Source: Taklimakanibacter sp049323275
GTDB taxonomy: Bacteria; Pseudomonadota; Alphaproteobacteria; Rhizobiales; Aestuariivirgaceae
DNA length: 64,000 nt
Assembly: GCA_049323275.1 (NCBI GenBank)
Contig: JBMOOM010000021.1
Span: 97,742-161,741 of the forward strand
Direction: 5' to 3'
Made by a program: the position numbers and the translations under genes. Position 1 is the first letter of the stretch. Each line of letters opens with the position of its first letter. Below are positions 40,956-49,848 of this stretch, in pieces. A model generated the notes under the pieces. It saw nothing but the letters and a program-made list of their open reading frames with translations. It was not told the origin of the DNA and did not search any database.

Positions 40956-40980
40956 AACGTAACCTCGCGGACATCGTTCC
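40956..40980 (-). promoter_or_regulatory. EcfG-type promoter
   Basis: GGAAC (40980-40976), 16 bases, CGTT (40959-40956) on the minus strand, 57 bp upstream of the exported protein at 40899. Confidence 0.75.
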
Positions 40981-40997
40981 TAATTCCGCAATCGGGA

Positions 40998-41261
40998 TCA
41001 GCCGGACAGGGGGCCGATTTTCGGTGGCAAGTAGATCTCGCTGGCCTTCAGTCCGAATTGCGTGGGCGATAGAGGGGGCAGGATTTGCGCGAGAATGTCC
41101 TCCGGCGGCTGACCTTGCGCGGCAAGCTCGAGAATGCGCCGCGCCACCCAGTCCATATTGATCGCCGTGTCGTCACCGGTGCGCTCCAGGATCGTTTTCG
41201 CCTGTTTGAGGACCTTGCCAAGTGCGGCAAGCGTCTTAGGTTCGAAATATGCCTTTGGCAT
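40998..41261 (-). CDS. Small conserved protein of unknown function
   Basis: 87 residues, soluble. The helical first half (FEPKTLAALGKVLKQAKTILE) and WVARRILELAAQGQPPEDILAQIL suggest a compact helical protein of a type common in Rhizobiales. No strong ribosome site precedes ATG 41261. Function unknown. Confidence 0.65.
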   Translation of the reverse strand: MPKAYFEPKTLAALGKVLKQAKTILERTGDDTAINMDWVARRILELAAQGQPPEDILAQILPPLSPTQFGLKASEIYLPPKIGPLSG

Positions 41262-41615
41262 CGTCTCGATTCGTTCCTGATACTCAAGTCGCCGATCCCT
41301 TCAGCCAACTTCGGCACATTGTCCGCCGGGTGGATGGCCCGTCACCAGATAGCGGGGCGAAGACGGTGACGGGCCTCTGGGCTGAACGGATGATCAAATC
41401 GCGAGACAGCGTCGGGTTCCTATTTGATCAGGCCCGATAGCCCGCGGCCCGCCAGGCCGTATGGAGACGCATGGTATGGATTCCTGGCGGGCCGTCCGTG
41501 GCGGACGTTCAGCCAATGCCGCGAATTGTCCATGGTTCCTGCGGCGGAACGGCCTCGCCAAGGAACCCGCAGCTTGGCGACACGTTTGTTTTGCGGCTTC
41601 CGGCGAAGGTGAAAC
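41262..41615. other. Intergenic region with one promoter
   Basis: 354 bp between divergent genes. Apart from the EcfG promoter at 41562-41586 I see no gene or clear repeat; short open frames in it lack ribosome sites. Confidence 0.5.
41562..41586 (+). promoter_or_regulatory. EcfG-type promoter
   Basis: GGAAC (41562-41566), 16 bases, CGTT (41583-41586), 30 bp upstream of the methyltransferase/esterase fusion start. Confidence 0.78.
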
Positions 41616-43586
41616 ATGCTTGATCTCGACGACGCCCGTCGGCGCATGGTTGAAACTCATATAGCCCGCCGCGGCATACGCGACCGGCACGTGCTGCAGG
41701 CGATGCGCTCGGTTCCACGCGAGGATTTCGTTCCCTCCGCGCTGGAGGAGTTTGCCTATGAGGACGCGCCACTGCCCATCGCCGAGGGCCAGACGATTTC
41801 GCAGCCGTTCATGGTCGCCTATATGATCGAAGCCGCAGATATCGAGCCGCTTGACCGCGTGCTCGAGGTCGGCACCGGGTCCGGTTACGCCGCCGCGGTG
41901 CTCAGCCTGCTGGCCGCAAAGGTCTTCTCGATCGAACGCCATGAGCGCCTGGCGGATGAGGCTGCGCGGCGCTTGAGCGACGGCGGCTACGGCAATGTCG
42001 AGATACGGACAGGGGACGGCACCCGGGGATGGCCGGAAGAGGCGCCCTTTGATGCGATCATCGTGGCGGCCGGCGGCCCTGCGGTGCCCGAGGCTCTGAA
42101 GCAGCAATTGGCGATAGGGGGGCGGCTCGTCATCCCGGTTGGCGAAATCCCGCGCACGCAAAGGCTGATCCGCATCACGCGAACCGGCGATGACGAATTC
42201 ATTTCCGACGATCTCGGCGGCGTCATGTTCGTGCCCCTGATCGGCGAGGAAGGCTGGCCGGAAGAGCAGGACACGCGTCGGCACAAGCCTTCCCTGCCGC
42301 AGCGGATCGCGCAGGCTGCCGAAGTCCTGCCGGATCCGGCGGCACCCGGATTCGGCGCGATGTTCGACCGGCTGGGGGCGCAGCGTGTGGTCCTTCTTGG
42401 CGAAGCGACGCATGGCACGGCCGAATTTTATCGCGCTCGCGCCGCCATTACCCGCCGGCTCATCGAGAAGTTCGGCTTCAACGCCGTCGCCATCGAAGCC
42501 GACTGGCCGGATGTGGCCGTTCTTGATCGAGCGGTCAGGGGGCGGCCTCTGCCGGCCGGGCATGAGCAGCCCTTCCGCCGCTTTCCGACATGGATGTGGC
42601 GCAATGATGAGTTTCTCGACTTCCTGAATTGGCTGAAGAGCTGGAATCGCGCGCGTCCCGATCCACAGTCGCGGGTCGGCCTTTATGGCCTCGATATCTA
42701 CAATATGGCGGCCTCGATCGACGCGGTGCTGCGCTATCTCGACAAGGTAGATCCGGCCTCCGCCACCGTGGCGCGTGAGCGCTATGGCTGCCTCACGCCC
42801 TGGCAGAACGATCCCGCGACATATGGGCGGGCCGCATTGTCGCAAGGCTTCCGCGATTGCGAGGAGGCGGTGGTCGCCCAGTGCCGCGACCTGCTGAACA
42901 GACGACTCAATCTCACGCTGCAGGACAGGGACGAGCTCTTCGATGCGGCCCAGAGCGCCCGTCTCGTCGCGGCGGCTGAGAAGTATTATCGCATCATGTA
43001 TTACGGCGGGGCGCAGAGCTGGAATCTGCGCGACCGCCATATGTTCGCAACGCTGGAGCATCTGCTGGATGTTAAGGGACCGGCGGCGAAGGTTGTCCTC
43101 TGGGCGCATAATTCTCATATCGGTGATGCGCGTCACACCGAAATGGGTCAGCTTCGCGATGAGCTGAATATCGGCCAGCTGTGCCGTGAGCGCTTCGGAA
43201 GCGAAGTGACGCTGGTCGGCTTCGGGACTCATACCGGCAGAGTCGCCTGCGCGAGCGAATGGGGCGGGCCGCTGGAGATAAAGGATATTCGCGACTCGCA
43301 TGAGGACAGTTTCGAGCGCCTTTGTCATGATGCGGGAAAGGACCGCTTCCTGCTCGCCATGGCGGCCGACCGTTCCCTGGAGGCCGATCTGGCGCGATCG
43401 CGGCCGGAGCGATTCATCGGAGTCATCTATCGGCCTGAAAGCGAATTCGCCAGCCATTATGCGCAGGCCTCGCTGTCGCGGCAATTCGATCATTATGTCT
43501 GGTTCGATCGGACGATGGCGGTGACGCCGCTTGCGCCCGCGGAGACCGGAAAGGGTCCTCCCGAGGAATTCCCCTTCGGCCTGTGA
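41616..43586 (+). CDS. Protein-L-isoaspartate methyltransferase fused to erythromycin-esterase-like domain
   Basis: 656 residues, two enzymes in one chain. Residues 1 to about 215 are an L-isoaspartyl O-methyltransferase (QTISQPFMVAYMIEAADI, SAM motif VLEVGTGSGYAAAVLSLLA), which repairs aged proteins. Residues about 235-640 are an EreA/ChaN-like hydrolase with the His/Glu signature LLGEATHGTAEFYRAR and AIEADWPDV, and WAHNSHIGDAR later. In Rhizobiales the second domain is probably not a macrolide-resistance enzyme; its substrate is unknown. A perfect EcfG promoter suggests a stress-repair role. Confidence 0.92.
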   Translation: MLDLDDARRRMVETHIARRGIRDRHVLQAMRSVPREDFVPSALEEFAYEDAPLPIAEGQTISQPFMVAYMIEAADIEPLDRVLEVGTGSGYAAAVLSLLAAKVFSIERHERLADEAARRLSDGGYGNVEIRTGDGTRGWPEEAPFDAIIVAAGGPAVPEALKQQLAIGGRLVIPVGEIPRTQRLIRITRTGDDEFISDDLGGVMFVPLIGEEGWPEEQDTRRHKPSLPQRIAQAAEVLPDPAAPGFGAMFDRLGAQRVVLLGEATHGTAEFYRARAAITRRLIEKFGFNAVAIEADWPDVAVLDRAVRGRPLPAGHEQPFRRFPTWMWRNDEFLDFLNWLKSWNRARPDPQSRVGLYGLDIYNMAASIDAVLRYLDKVDPASATVARERYGCLTPWQNDPATYGRAALSQGFRDCEEAVVAQCRDLLNRRLNLTLQDRDELFDAAQSARLVAAAEKYYRIMYYGGAQSWNLRDRHMFATLEHLLDVKGPAAKVVLWAHNSHIGDARHTEMGQLRDELNIGQLCRERFGSEVTLVGFGTHTGRVACASEWGGPLEIKDIRDSHEDSFERLCHDAGKDRFLLAMAADRSLEADLARSRPERFIGVIYRPESEFASHYAQASLSRQFDHYVWFDRTMAVTPLAPAETGKGPPEEFPFGL

Positions 43587-44075
43587 CTATTTCGGAAAAT
43601 CCGGCGGAATCGGTGCTCTGTCGGTGGCGGCGGGCGTGCCCTTCGGCTGAACTTCAGGCCAGAGGGCCTGAATGCTTTTGGGGAGGGCCTGGCGGACCTT
43701 CCTGACTTGGCCTTGTTCGAGATGATCCGCCATGGTCGCGAAGACCACACGGACCGCCTGTTCGACATTGACCGGGCGGATGTCGCCTAGTGAGCGCGCC
43801 ACCATGTCCAGGAATTCTTCGGCCGAGTGAAGCTTCATACGCTTCTCGGCCGGTGACCATTGGTCATAGTAGATGCCGCGGACCAGAATTGGCAGCTGGG
43901 CCCCGAGATGGGCGGCGAGATTTATCGTCAGGCGGTCACGCAGGACCCGCAGCGTGGCGCCGAGGACATGCCAGGCCACCCGGCGGTCGGGGCCGAGTTC
44001 TTCCATGATTTGATCGAGCCAGATATGGGTCGTCTGTAGTGTCCGGTCGAATACGTCCAATCCCGTTGTGCTCAT
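43587..44075 (-). CDS. DUF2267 protein
   Basis: 162 residues of the DUF2267 family: FDRTLQTTHIWLDQIMEELG, then WHVLGATLRVLRDRLTINLAAHLGAQLP and LVRGIYYDQW. Soluble, helical, often in stress-protein neighbourhoods; function unknown. ATG 44075 fits the upstream EcfG-like site (44118-44142). Its stop abuts the stop of the convergent methyltransferase fusion. Confidence 0.9.
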   Translation of the reverse strand: MSTTGLDVFDRTLQTTHIWLDQIMEELGPDRRVAWHVLGATLRVLRDRLTINLAAHLGAQLPILVRGIYYDQWSPAEKRMKLHSAEEFLDMVARSLGDIRPVNVEQAVRVVFATMADHLEQGQVRKVRQALPKSIQALWPEVQPKGTPAATDRAPIPPDFPK

Positions 44076-44117
44076 GGGGAACCTCGCTCTGCTCTTCCTT
44101 GGAATGCTCTCGGGTTG

Positions 44118-44142
44118 AACCAACCGCCGGCGGGCATGTTCC
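44118..44142 (-). promoter_or_regulatory. EcfG-like promoter (one mismatch)
   Basis: GGAAC (44142-44138), 16 bases, GGTT (44121-44118) on the minus strand, 43 bp upstream of the DUF2267 start. Confidence 0.45.
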
Positions 44143-44227
44143 TGAATAACGTCGGCCTGCGACCAGTTTCTCTCTGTGAAAATGGCTCCTTTTCAAGCCT
44201 CAGCCGTTGTCGTTGGGGAGGTGTTGC

Positions 44228-44332
44228 ATGGGCACAGAACCGCAATCCAACATGCCGGTCTATATATTCCTCGGGGCCATGGTGATGGCCTGCGTCGCCG
44301 TGCTGGTCAGCCTGGCGAGCGCGATAAGCTGA
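44228..44332 (+). CDS. Small membrane protein (34 aa)
   Basis: 34 residues with one membrane helix (VYIFLGAMVMACVAVLVSLA) after a short polar N-terminus. A good GGGAGG lies seven bases before ATG 44228. It is convergent with the DUF2231 gene, stops 4 bases apart. Function unknown. Confidence 0.6.
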   Translation: MGTEPQSNMPVYIFLGAMVMACVAVLVSLASAIS

Positions 44333-44336
44333 AGTC

Positions 44337-44816
44337 CTAAGCCCTGAACTGCTCGTCGGGAGGGCCGTCTTGGTCGAGGACGGCGACGCGGTGCCGGAAC
44401 ACCAGTTCCCCGCCGAGCCAACCGGTCACCGCCAGCAGCAGGACGATGCAGAACGATAAAATGAGCTGAAGACTGCTGATGCTGGCTGATGTCTCATAAT
44501 ATCGTATATAGAAATTGGTTAAAGCCAGAAGCAGCACCACGGCGTTGCCAGCGAGGTGCAGCCAAGCCTCGCCGAGTTGCCGGATTTCCCGGCACCCGAG
44601 GAAATCGATCAATCCCGCCACGGCGGCTATGACGCCGGCGGTGAGACCCGCGCCGATCAGCCACAGGCTTGCGCGCGGCCAGAGGGCATCGGCGCTCCAG
44701 AAAAAGGCAAGATCGCTGAGAAACGCGCCGATGAGAAAGCCGATGGGCAGCGTGACCAGTATCGAGTGAAGCGGGTGGCCTGCGATTGCGGCGGTGCTGT
44801 GCGGATTCCGGTTCAT
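44337..44816 (-). CDS. DUF2231 membrane protein
   Basis: 159 residues with four hydrophobic segments. The DUF2231 hallmark GHPLHSILVTLPIGFLIGAFLSD at the N-terminus identifies it. Members are inner-membrane proteins of unknown function, sometimes linked to redox proteins. Its ATG overlaps the stop of the upstream DUF892 gene (TGATG), so they are translationally coupled. Confidence 0.92.
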   Translation of the reverse strand: MNRNPHSTAAIAGHPLHSILVTLPIGFLIGAFLSDLAFFWSADALWPRASLWLIGAGLTAGVIAAVAGLIDFLGCREIRQLGEAWLHLAGNAVVLLLALTNFYIRYYETSASISSLQLILSFCIVLLLAVTGWLGGELVFRHRVAVLDQDGPPDEQFRA

Positions 44817-45325
44817 CAGTGTTTCGCCGCGGCCCGCGGTTTTTCCTCAAGCTGAAGATATTTGCCGGTGATGGTCTCGATATGATCACCAAGCCACTGT
44901 GCCATGGCCTCCTCCTCGCGCAGGATTTGTCCGCAGATTGTTGCCGTTTGCGCGTCACCCACTTTCTGGGCGGCTTTCACCAGAATTTTGTAGGAGGCAA
45001 TTTCCATCGCCTCGAAAGCGCTGATCGCAAGGGCTCCCTTGACGACTTCGTCGCCGACGAAGATGCCGCTCAGAGCTTGGCCCAGTCCCATGGCCTTGGC
45101 CCCTGCCACCTTGAGCGTGGAAGTGCTTCCCTTTCGCCGTTCAATGCAGCCGCGCACCTTTTCCGATTGGCGCCGGGTTTCGGTGACATGAGCCTCGACC
45201 CGTTTCTTGAGGTCGGGATAATTCTCCAGGCGGCCGGCGAATCCCGAAAGCATCGTCTCGGCCTGCTCTTCCGCGGCATGAGCGTCGCGCAGCCATTCCA
45301 TCAGTCGTTCTTCGGCGGTCGCCAT
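44816..45325 (-). CDS. Ferritin-like DUF892 protein
   Basis: 169 residues, four-helix DUF892 family, with LRDAHAAEEQAETML, HVTETRRQSEKV, SAFEAMEIASYKILVKAA and REEEAMAQWLGDHI as metal-ligand-like segments. A paralogue of 26742-27242. Coupled to the downstream DUF2231 gene. No EcfG box is evident directly upstream. Confidence 0.92.
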   Translation of the reverse strand: MATAEERLMEWLRDAHAAEEQAETMLSGFAGRLENYPDLKKRVEAHVTETRRQSEKVRGCIERRKGSTSTLKVAGAKAMGLGQALSGIFVGDEVVKGALAISAFEAMEIASYKILVKAAQKVGDAQTATICGQILREEEAMAQWLGDHIETITGKYLQLEEKPRAAAKH

Positions 45326-45444
45326 CGGCGCGTCTCCACTCGTGTTTCCCTAACCCGGCGCGGCAGCGCAGGCGCGCCGCCTGCCTGTGCGGGAAGCAGG
45401 GAGCAAACACGCGGCGGGCAACCATGGTTCCAAAACGCGCTTTG

Positions 45445-46023
45445 TCACTTCGGCGTCGCCTTCACACTGTCGAGCACGGCCCTGCACGCCTCCAGGTGAG
45501 CGAAAATGGTAGGCAATGTCCGGCCCGCAAAGTCCTTGAGGTCGATATTCTGGCCGCTGCCGATCTCGTGGCCGAGGAGGAGGGCCGTCTTCTGGTGATC
45601 GGCGAGCTGCAGGGTCAGATACCGCACATCGAAGTCGCGGCCGGACAATTTCCCGAGTTCTTCAAGGCGGTCCCGATGTTCGGGGTCGAGCCGCCTGGTC
45701 AGCCGGATATCGGCGCGTTTGGCCACGGCGGTGAGTTTTTCACCGGCTTTGCCGTGATCGTCAATCATCCGCTGGGCGAATTCCCGCACCGGATCGCTGC
45801 GCGAGCGCTCAAGCGCCAGCTTGCCCAATTCCACTTCCGCGTTGCCGCCCCGGGCCGCCGCCAGTGCAAAGACGCGATCGGTGGCATTGGCCTCCGAACG
45901 CTCCATCGTCGCCGGATTGCCCTCCTGCGCCGTCGCCGGATCGGGCAGCAGCAGCATCAGGGCCACCAGTGTGGCGGAGGCGTTAAAGAGTGAGCAAATA
46001 GGCGACCAGATCATCCTTTTCAT
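45445..46023 (-). CDS. DUF4142 exported protein
   Basis: 192 residues with a signal peptide (cleavage near ATAQE) and a DUF4142 helical domain (VFALAAARGGNAEVELGKLAL, FAQRMIDDHGKAGEKL, TLPTIFAHLEACRAVL). Probably periplasmic and ferritin-like. Its start lies 41 bp inside the end of the upstream cytochrome gene, so translation is likely coupled. Confidence 0.9.
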   Translation of the reverse strand: MKRMIWSPICSLFNASATLVALMLLLPDPATAQEGNPATMERSEANATDRVFALAAARGGNAEVELGKLALERSRSDPVREFAQRMIDDHGKAGEKLTAVAKRADIRLTRRLDPEHRDRLEELGKLSGRDFDVRYLTLQLADHQKTALLLGHEIGSGQNIDLKDFAGRTLPTIFAHLEACRAVLDSVKATPK

Positions 46024-47377
46024 CCTTGCTGAGCTCGAGGGACAGGACCAGATTGAAAAATTCGACGGTATCGGCCAGCGTCATCAGACGGCCGTCATGC
46101 AGGTAAGGTGGGGAATCCTTGATGCCGCGCAGCGTGAAGGTTTTGATCGGCCCGTCGGGTATCATCACCATGCCGCCCTCTGTTTCACCCGCGGAATAGA
46201 ATCGTTCGAGCTTCAGGTCATGCATATTGTTGTCCATGAAGGCCGTCTGGGGCACATGGCATTCGGCGCAGCGGCCTTTGCCGAGGAAGACCCTCTCGCC
46301 GGCGAGCTCTTTCTCGTTCGCTTTGGCGGGATCCAGCCGCCCGAAGGCGTCGAGCTTCGGCGCCGGCGGAAAATCGATCATGTTCTGCATCTGGGCCATC
46401 AGCGCGACCTGGTTCGGCCGGTCCGGCAGATGCACCCCCTTGCGTGTTGCGCTCACATGATCACCGTTGAAATAGGCGGTGCGCTGCTCGAACTCGGTGA
46501 AATCCTCGACCGATCGGAGCGAACGCTTGGAGCCATGAATCTGTTGGTTGAACAGCCCGCGCAGGCTGGTCGTGTCGAGACGGAAACGGTTGGCCTGCGG
46601 TCTGACATCTGGGGTCAGATGGAAGGCGGCGTTGGTGTGAAAATTGATGTGACAGTCGAGACAGGCGACGCCCAAGCTCTGGTCGGCGCTCTTGCGGTCT
46701 TCCGTCTGGTTGAACTCCTCCTGGGGAAACGGCGTCAGGAGGAGGCGCAGCCCCTCGAGCTGAACCGGCGTGAGAAAGCCAACCAATTTGGCATAGTAGT
46801 TCTTGATGGTGAGCGCCTCGCCGCCGCTCACATCGCCGAGCTCGGGATGCGTGGTCAGAAAGATCGCCGGCGGGAATTCCGGCGTCAGATGGTCGGGCAG
46901 GTCGAACACCACGTCGAACCGTTCGAGATCGCGCTTTTCCTGCCGGGAGATCTCCTCGATCTGCACCTGCGGAAAGACCTGGCCTCCCGCCGCTTGCTTG
47001 ACATGCGGCAGGGGCTTGAAACCTTGCGGCAGCTTGCCCTGTCTCCTGATCTCCGCCGGTGACATCTTCGCCAGCTCGCCCCAGCTGACCCCTTCAGGAA
47101 GGCGGACGCGAACCCCGTCTTGAACCGGCTTGCGTCCGCCCGACATCATCCGGCCCGGCATCGGGGCGTCGCTCAGGTCATACCGTGCTTCCAGGCGTTG
47201 GCGTTGCTCGCGCACAACCTCGGGTTTCGCCGCCTCGTCCTGTGCCTTGACGTCGGAGAAGGGGAGCGTCGGCAAGGGCCGGTAAGTTGTGTCCGGCGGC
47301 AGGGAATCCGAGAGGACCGAAAGGCTTGTGAATGTGCCGACGCCGGCCAGAAACGAAACGGCCCAGACAGCCTTCAT
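45983..47377 (-). CDS. Exported diheme cytochrome c (peroxidase-like)
   Basis: 464 residues with an N-terminal signal. Two heme motifs are visible, CLDCH in the middle and CAECH in the C-terminal third, followed by IKTFTLRGIKDSPPYLHDGRL, the pattern of diheme peroxidase/MauG-type proteins. It is likely periplasmic and either reduces peroxide or passes electrons. ATG 47377 follows GGAGGA. A GGAAC box lies 53 bp upstream but its -10 differs from the stress consensus by two bases. The DUF4142 gene overlaps its 3' end. Confidence 0.85.
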   Translation of the reverse strand: MKAVWAVSFLAGVGTFTSLSVLSDSLPPDTTYRPLPTLPFSDVKAQDEAAKPEVVREQRQRLEARYDLSDAPMPGRMMSGGRKPVQDGVRVRLPEGVSWGELAKMSPAEIRRQGKLPQGFKPLPHVKQAAGGQVFPQVQIEEISRQEKRDLERFDVVFDLPDHLTPEFPPAIFLTTHPELGDVSGGEALTIKNYYAKLVGFLTPVQLEGLRLLLTPFPQEEFNQTEDRKSADQSLGVACLDCHINFHTNAAFHLTPDVRPQANRFRLDTTSLRGLFNQQIHGSKRSLRSVEDFTEFEQRTAYFNGDHVSATRKGVHLPDRPNQVALMAQMQNMIDFPPAPKLDAFGRLDPAKANEKELAGERVFLGKGRCAECHVPQTAFMDNNMHDLKLERFYSAGETEGGMVMIPDGPIKTFTLRGIKDSPPYLHDGRLMTLADTVEFFNLVLSLELSKDEKDDLVAYLLTL

Positions 47378-47501
47378 GGCGAATCCTCCATTGGTGGCGA
47401 TGGAGGCGCAATTGTTGGAAGCGGGGTTAGTTCCTATTGCGGCCGCGGCAACGTCCGAAATAAATGTGTACCATGGGAAAACGAAGGACAGCCTTGGCTG
47501 G

Positions 47502-47729
47502 TCAGCCGGACGGACTCTCTGCCAGCTCCCGTTTGAGCCGGTCCCGGTCGGAGATATGCATCTGCTGGATGGCTTCGAAATTCGCCAGCAGGCTTCTCGC
47601 CGTGGCGGTATCGTGCCCGAGATTTTCAAGATTGATGATGATGTCGACCTGACGCGCAATATGCTTGCGTCCCTCGGCGACATGTCGCTCCGCCTGCGCC
47701 AGATGGTCGATCAACATCGCCCTGTCCAT
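47502..47729 (-). CDS. Small helical protein of unknown function
   Basis: 75 residues with a probable coiled coil (LIDHLAQAERHVAEGRKHIARQ, then TARSLLANFEAIQQMHISDRDRLKREL). A type common in Rhizobiales genomes, function unknown. ATG 47729 chosen; an upstream TTG is possible. Confidence 0.65.
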   Translation of the reverse strand: MDRAMLIDHLAQAERHVAEGRKHIARQVDIIINLENLGHDTATARSLLANFEAIQQMHISDRDRLKRELAESPSG

Positions 47730-47857
47730 GGCTGATTTTAGCACAATTGCCCGACCCTGCGGCGATTATTCTGCAAGTGGGTGAAAATAATCGGCGAAGG
47801 CGCTTTGGAACTTCCAGCCTTGCCGAGGTTTGTCCCGGGGTTAGCAGGAAATATGCA

Positions 47858-48868
47858 ATGGCAAATCGCGACATCGTGGCCATAGGCACATCGGCCGGCG
47901 GGTTCGATGCATTGCGTTTCATGGTCTCGCAGCTTCCGGCCACACTTCCCGCGACGGTTCTCGTCGCCATGCATCTCTCGCCGAAATTTCCTACGAATCT
48001 GGACAGTATCCTCAATCAGTTCGGGGCATTGCCGGCGCGCTTCGCCCTGGATGGAGAAAAGGCCGAGCCGGCTCATATCTATCTGGCGCCGCCGGACCAC
48101 CATCTGCTCTATGATGGGGAGCGTCTGGCGCTCGGCACCGGCAGCCGGGAGAACTATGCGAGACCGTCGATCGATCCCCTGTTCCGGTCTCTGGCCGAAT
48201 GTTGCGCCCATCGCTCCATCGGCGTCCTGATGACGGGCACGCTCAGTGACGGGAGCTCAGGCCTCCATGTCCTTGGGGCATTGGGCGGCGTGACTGTTGT
48301 CCAGGATCCCGACGACGCCGCCTTTTCCGAAATGCCGGCGAGCGCGTTGCGCAAGGGCGAGGTGGACCATGTCGCGGCGCTGGCGGCGTTGCCGTCCCTG
48401 CTGGCGGAACTGGTGCGCCAGCCGGCGGGGGTGCGGCGCAAGGCGCCTGAGCATATCAAGCACGAGGTCGAAATGGCGAAATCAGGCAGATCCAGCATCG
48501 GCGTCCTGGACCGTATCGCACGCCGGTCGGCTCTGACATGCCCCGAATGCTCTGGCGTCCTGTGGGAAATCACCGAGGGGGGCGACCTGCGCTATCGCTG
48601 CCATATCGGACATGCATTTACGGCAGAGCTGGTGAATATCGCGCTTGAGGATTCACTGTCGCGTGCGCTGGCAATGGCCCTGCGCTCCTTCGAGGAGCGC
48701 ATTGAGATCGCGCGTAACCTGGAGCGTCAAGCGGCGCACCGCGCACAAGCATCGAGCGCCCGGATGTGGCAGGCGCGCATCGCCGAGCTGGCGCGACAGG
48801 CCGAGGTTGTCCGCGATGCCATGAATCGCATAGGCCGTCTGGCTCGAGAGATGGCGCCTCCCGACTGA
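47858..48868 (+). CDS. Stand-alone CheB-type methylesterase with zinc-ribbon tail
   Basis: 336 residues without a receiver domain. The CheB catalytic set is intact: Ser12 in AIGTSAGGFDAL, His in VAMHLSP and Asp in TGTLSDGSSGL, plus FSEMPASAL. The C-terminal third has a Cys/His zinc-ribbon-like unit (TCPECSGVLWEI followed by RCHIGHAF) and a helical tail. It would demethylate or deamidate receptor-like substrates outside a chemotaxis operon. No chemotaxis genes are nearby, but a CheB/CheR kinase follows 1 kb on. AGGAA precedes ATG 47858. Confidence 0.9.
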   Translation: MANRDIVAIGTSAGGFDALRFMVSQLPATLPATVLVAMHLSPKFPTNLDSILNQFGALPARFALDGEKAEPAHIYLAPPDHHLLYDGERLALGTGSRENYARPSIDPLFRSLAECCAHRSIGVLMTGTLSDGSSGLHVLGALGGVTVVQDPDDAAFSEMPASALRKGEVDHVAALAALPSLLAELVRQPAGVRRKAPEHIKHEVEMAKSGRSSIGVLDRIARRSALTCPECSGVLWEITEGGDLRYRCHIGHAFTAELVNIALEDSLSRALAMALRSFEERIEIARNLERQAAHRAQASSARMWQARIAELARQAEVVRDAMNRIGRLAREMAPPD

Positions 48869-48881
48869 GCGGTCGAGCCGC

Positions 48882-49073
48882 TCAATCCATGGGTGGATCG
48901 CCCTTTCTTTTCGTCCGCTTTCTGCGTGTCATCTGGGCGGCGGCTTTGCCTTCGCAGATTTCCGCATGCTGCTGATAGAGTTCGGCCACGATGCCGGTTT
49001 CGCGTCGGGCGAATTCTCGCGCGCGCTGCGCCAGTATCACAAAACGATCGGGCCGGCGTTTAAGTCGTTCCAT
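48882..49073 (-). CDS. Small basic protein of unknown function
   Basis: 63 residues, strongly charged, with a helical middle (FVILAQRAREFARRETGIVAEL) and a Lys/Arg-rich C-terminus. Weak ribosome site. Probably the third of three small leftward genes. Function unknown. Confidence 0.5.
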   Translation of the reverse strand: MERLKRRPDRFVILAQRAREFARRETGIVAELYQQHAEICEGKAAAQMTRRKRTKRKGDPPMD

Positions 49074-49114
49074 GCAAATATCTCTATTAGGCCACCCAGC
49101 CACCGTGGCGAAGG

Positions 49115-49339
49115 TCAGACGGGACGGATAGAGGCTTGCGCCGGCGCCGCAACTTGCTTGGGGCCGGCCGCTGACGGCGCCGGCATATTGTTCCGGGCGG
49201 CTTCCATCAGCCGCGCCGCGATGAGGTTGCGTTGTACTGCCGTCACATAGCCTTGCTCCCGCGTCAGTTCCTCGCATTCGAGATCAAGCTCGCGGTAAAG
49301 CAGGGCAAGTTGTGCTGGGTCGAAATAGGCTGATGCCAT
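49115..49339 (-). CDS. Small helical protein of unknown function
   Basis: 74 residues. The first 50 are helical (DPAQLALLYRELDLECEELTRE, then AVQRNLIAARLMEAARN), the tail is Ala/Pro-rich. GGGAGG lies eight bases before ATG 49339. Middle gene of a leftward trio. Function unknown. Confidence 0.6.
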   Translation of the reverse strand: MASAYFDPAQLALLYRELDLECEELTREQGYVTAVQRNLIAARLMEAARNNMPAPSAAGPKQVAAPAQASIRPV

Positions 49340-49372
49340 GATTGGAACCTCCCGGATCGCTTTGCGATCTTG

Positions 49373-49588
49373 TCAATGATCGAGTTCGTGCCAGCGTTTC
49401 GAGATATAGACGTCGCGATCGACGCGCCGGATCCACTCCTTCGGAATCGCGCTGCCGGAATGGGCCATGTAGATCTGGTTCATCGTGCACCGGTCGACAT
49501 GGCCGGCGCATCTGCCGTCCGCCGTGATGATCTGCATTGCAGCCTGAACGCGCGCGAATGGATCGTTCTGAAGAGAAGCTTCGGCCAT
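49373..49588 (-). CDS. Small DUF2171-like (PRC-barrel-type) protein
   Basis: 71 residues. IITADGRCAGHVDRC and IPKEWIRRVDRDVYISK resemble the beta-barrel pattern of DUF2171/PRC-barrel proteins, with the central lysine-rich section shortened. First of a leftward trio of small genes. Function unknown; cytoplasmic. Confidence 0.6.
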   Translation of the reverse strand: MAEASLQNDPFARVQAAMQIITADGRCAGHVDRCTMNQIYMAHSGSAIPKEWIRRVDRDVYISKRWHELDH

Positions 49589-49848
49589 TTGTTCGCCTCC
49601 ACTGGGCCTGGGATTGTATGTGCGTGGAAGGGAGGATAGAGCCGCTGAGCGGCGCAACCTTAACATAGGCGAATCATCGGGAGTGCTTTGCTAACTATTT
49701 ATGTCCGGTCAACCGCCGAATCTGACATGTTAGAGTAGCCTGTGCAAAAGGCGGCAACCGTGGGGCAGGGACCGTGTTGACGGGGAACCTATGCCGGAGC
49801 GTTTTCTGGCATTATCATGATGGAGCGAGCGTTAATGGGTGAGAAGCT

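Noticed and set aside
47807..47831. GGAAC upstream of the CheB-type gene
   Set aside because: GGTT is at spacing 15 and only GTTT at 16; too weak to call.
49789..49848. GGAAC at 49784-49788 before the hybrid kinase
   Set aside because: CGTT follows after only 11 bases.
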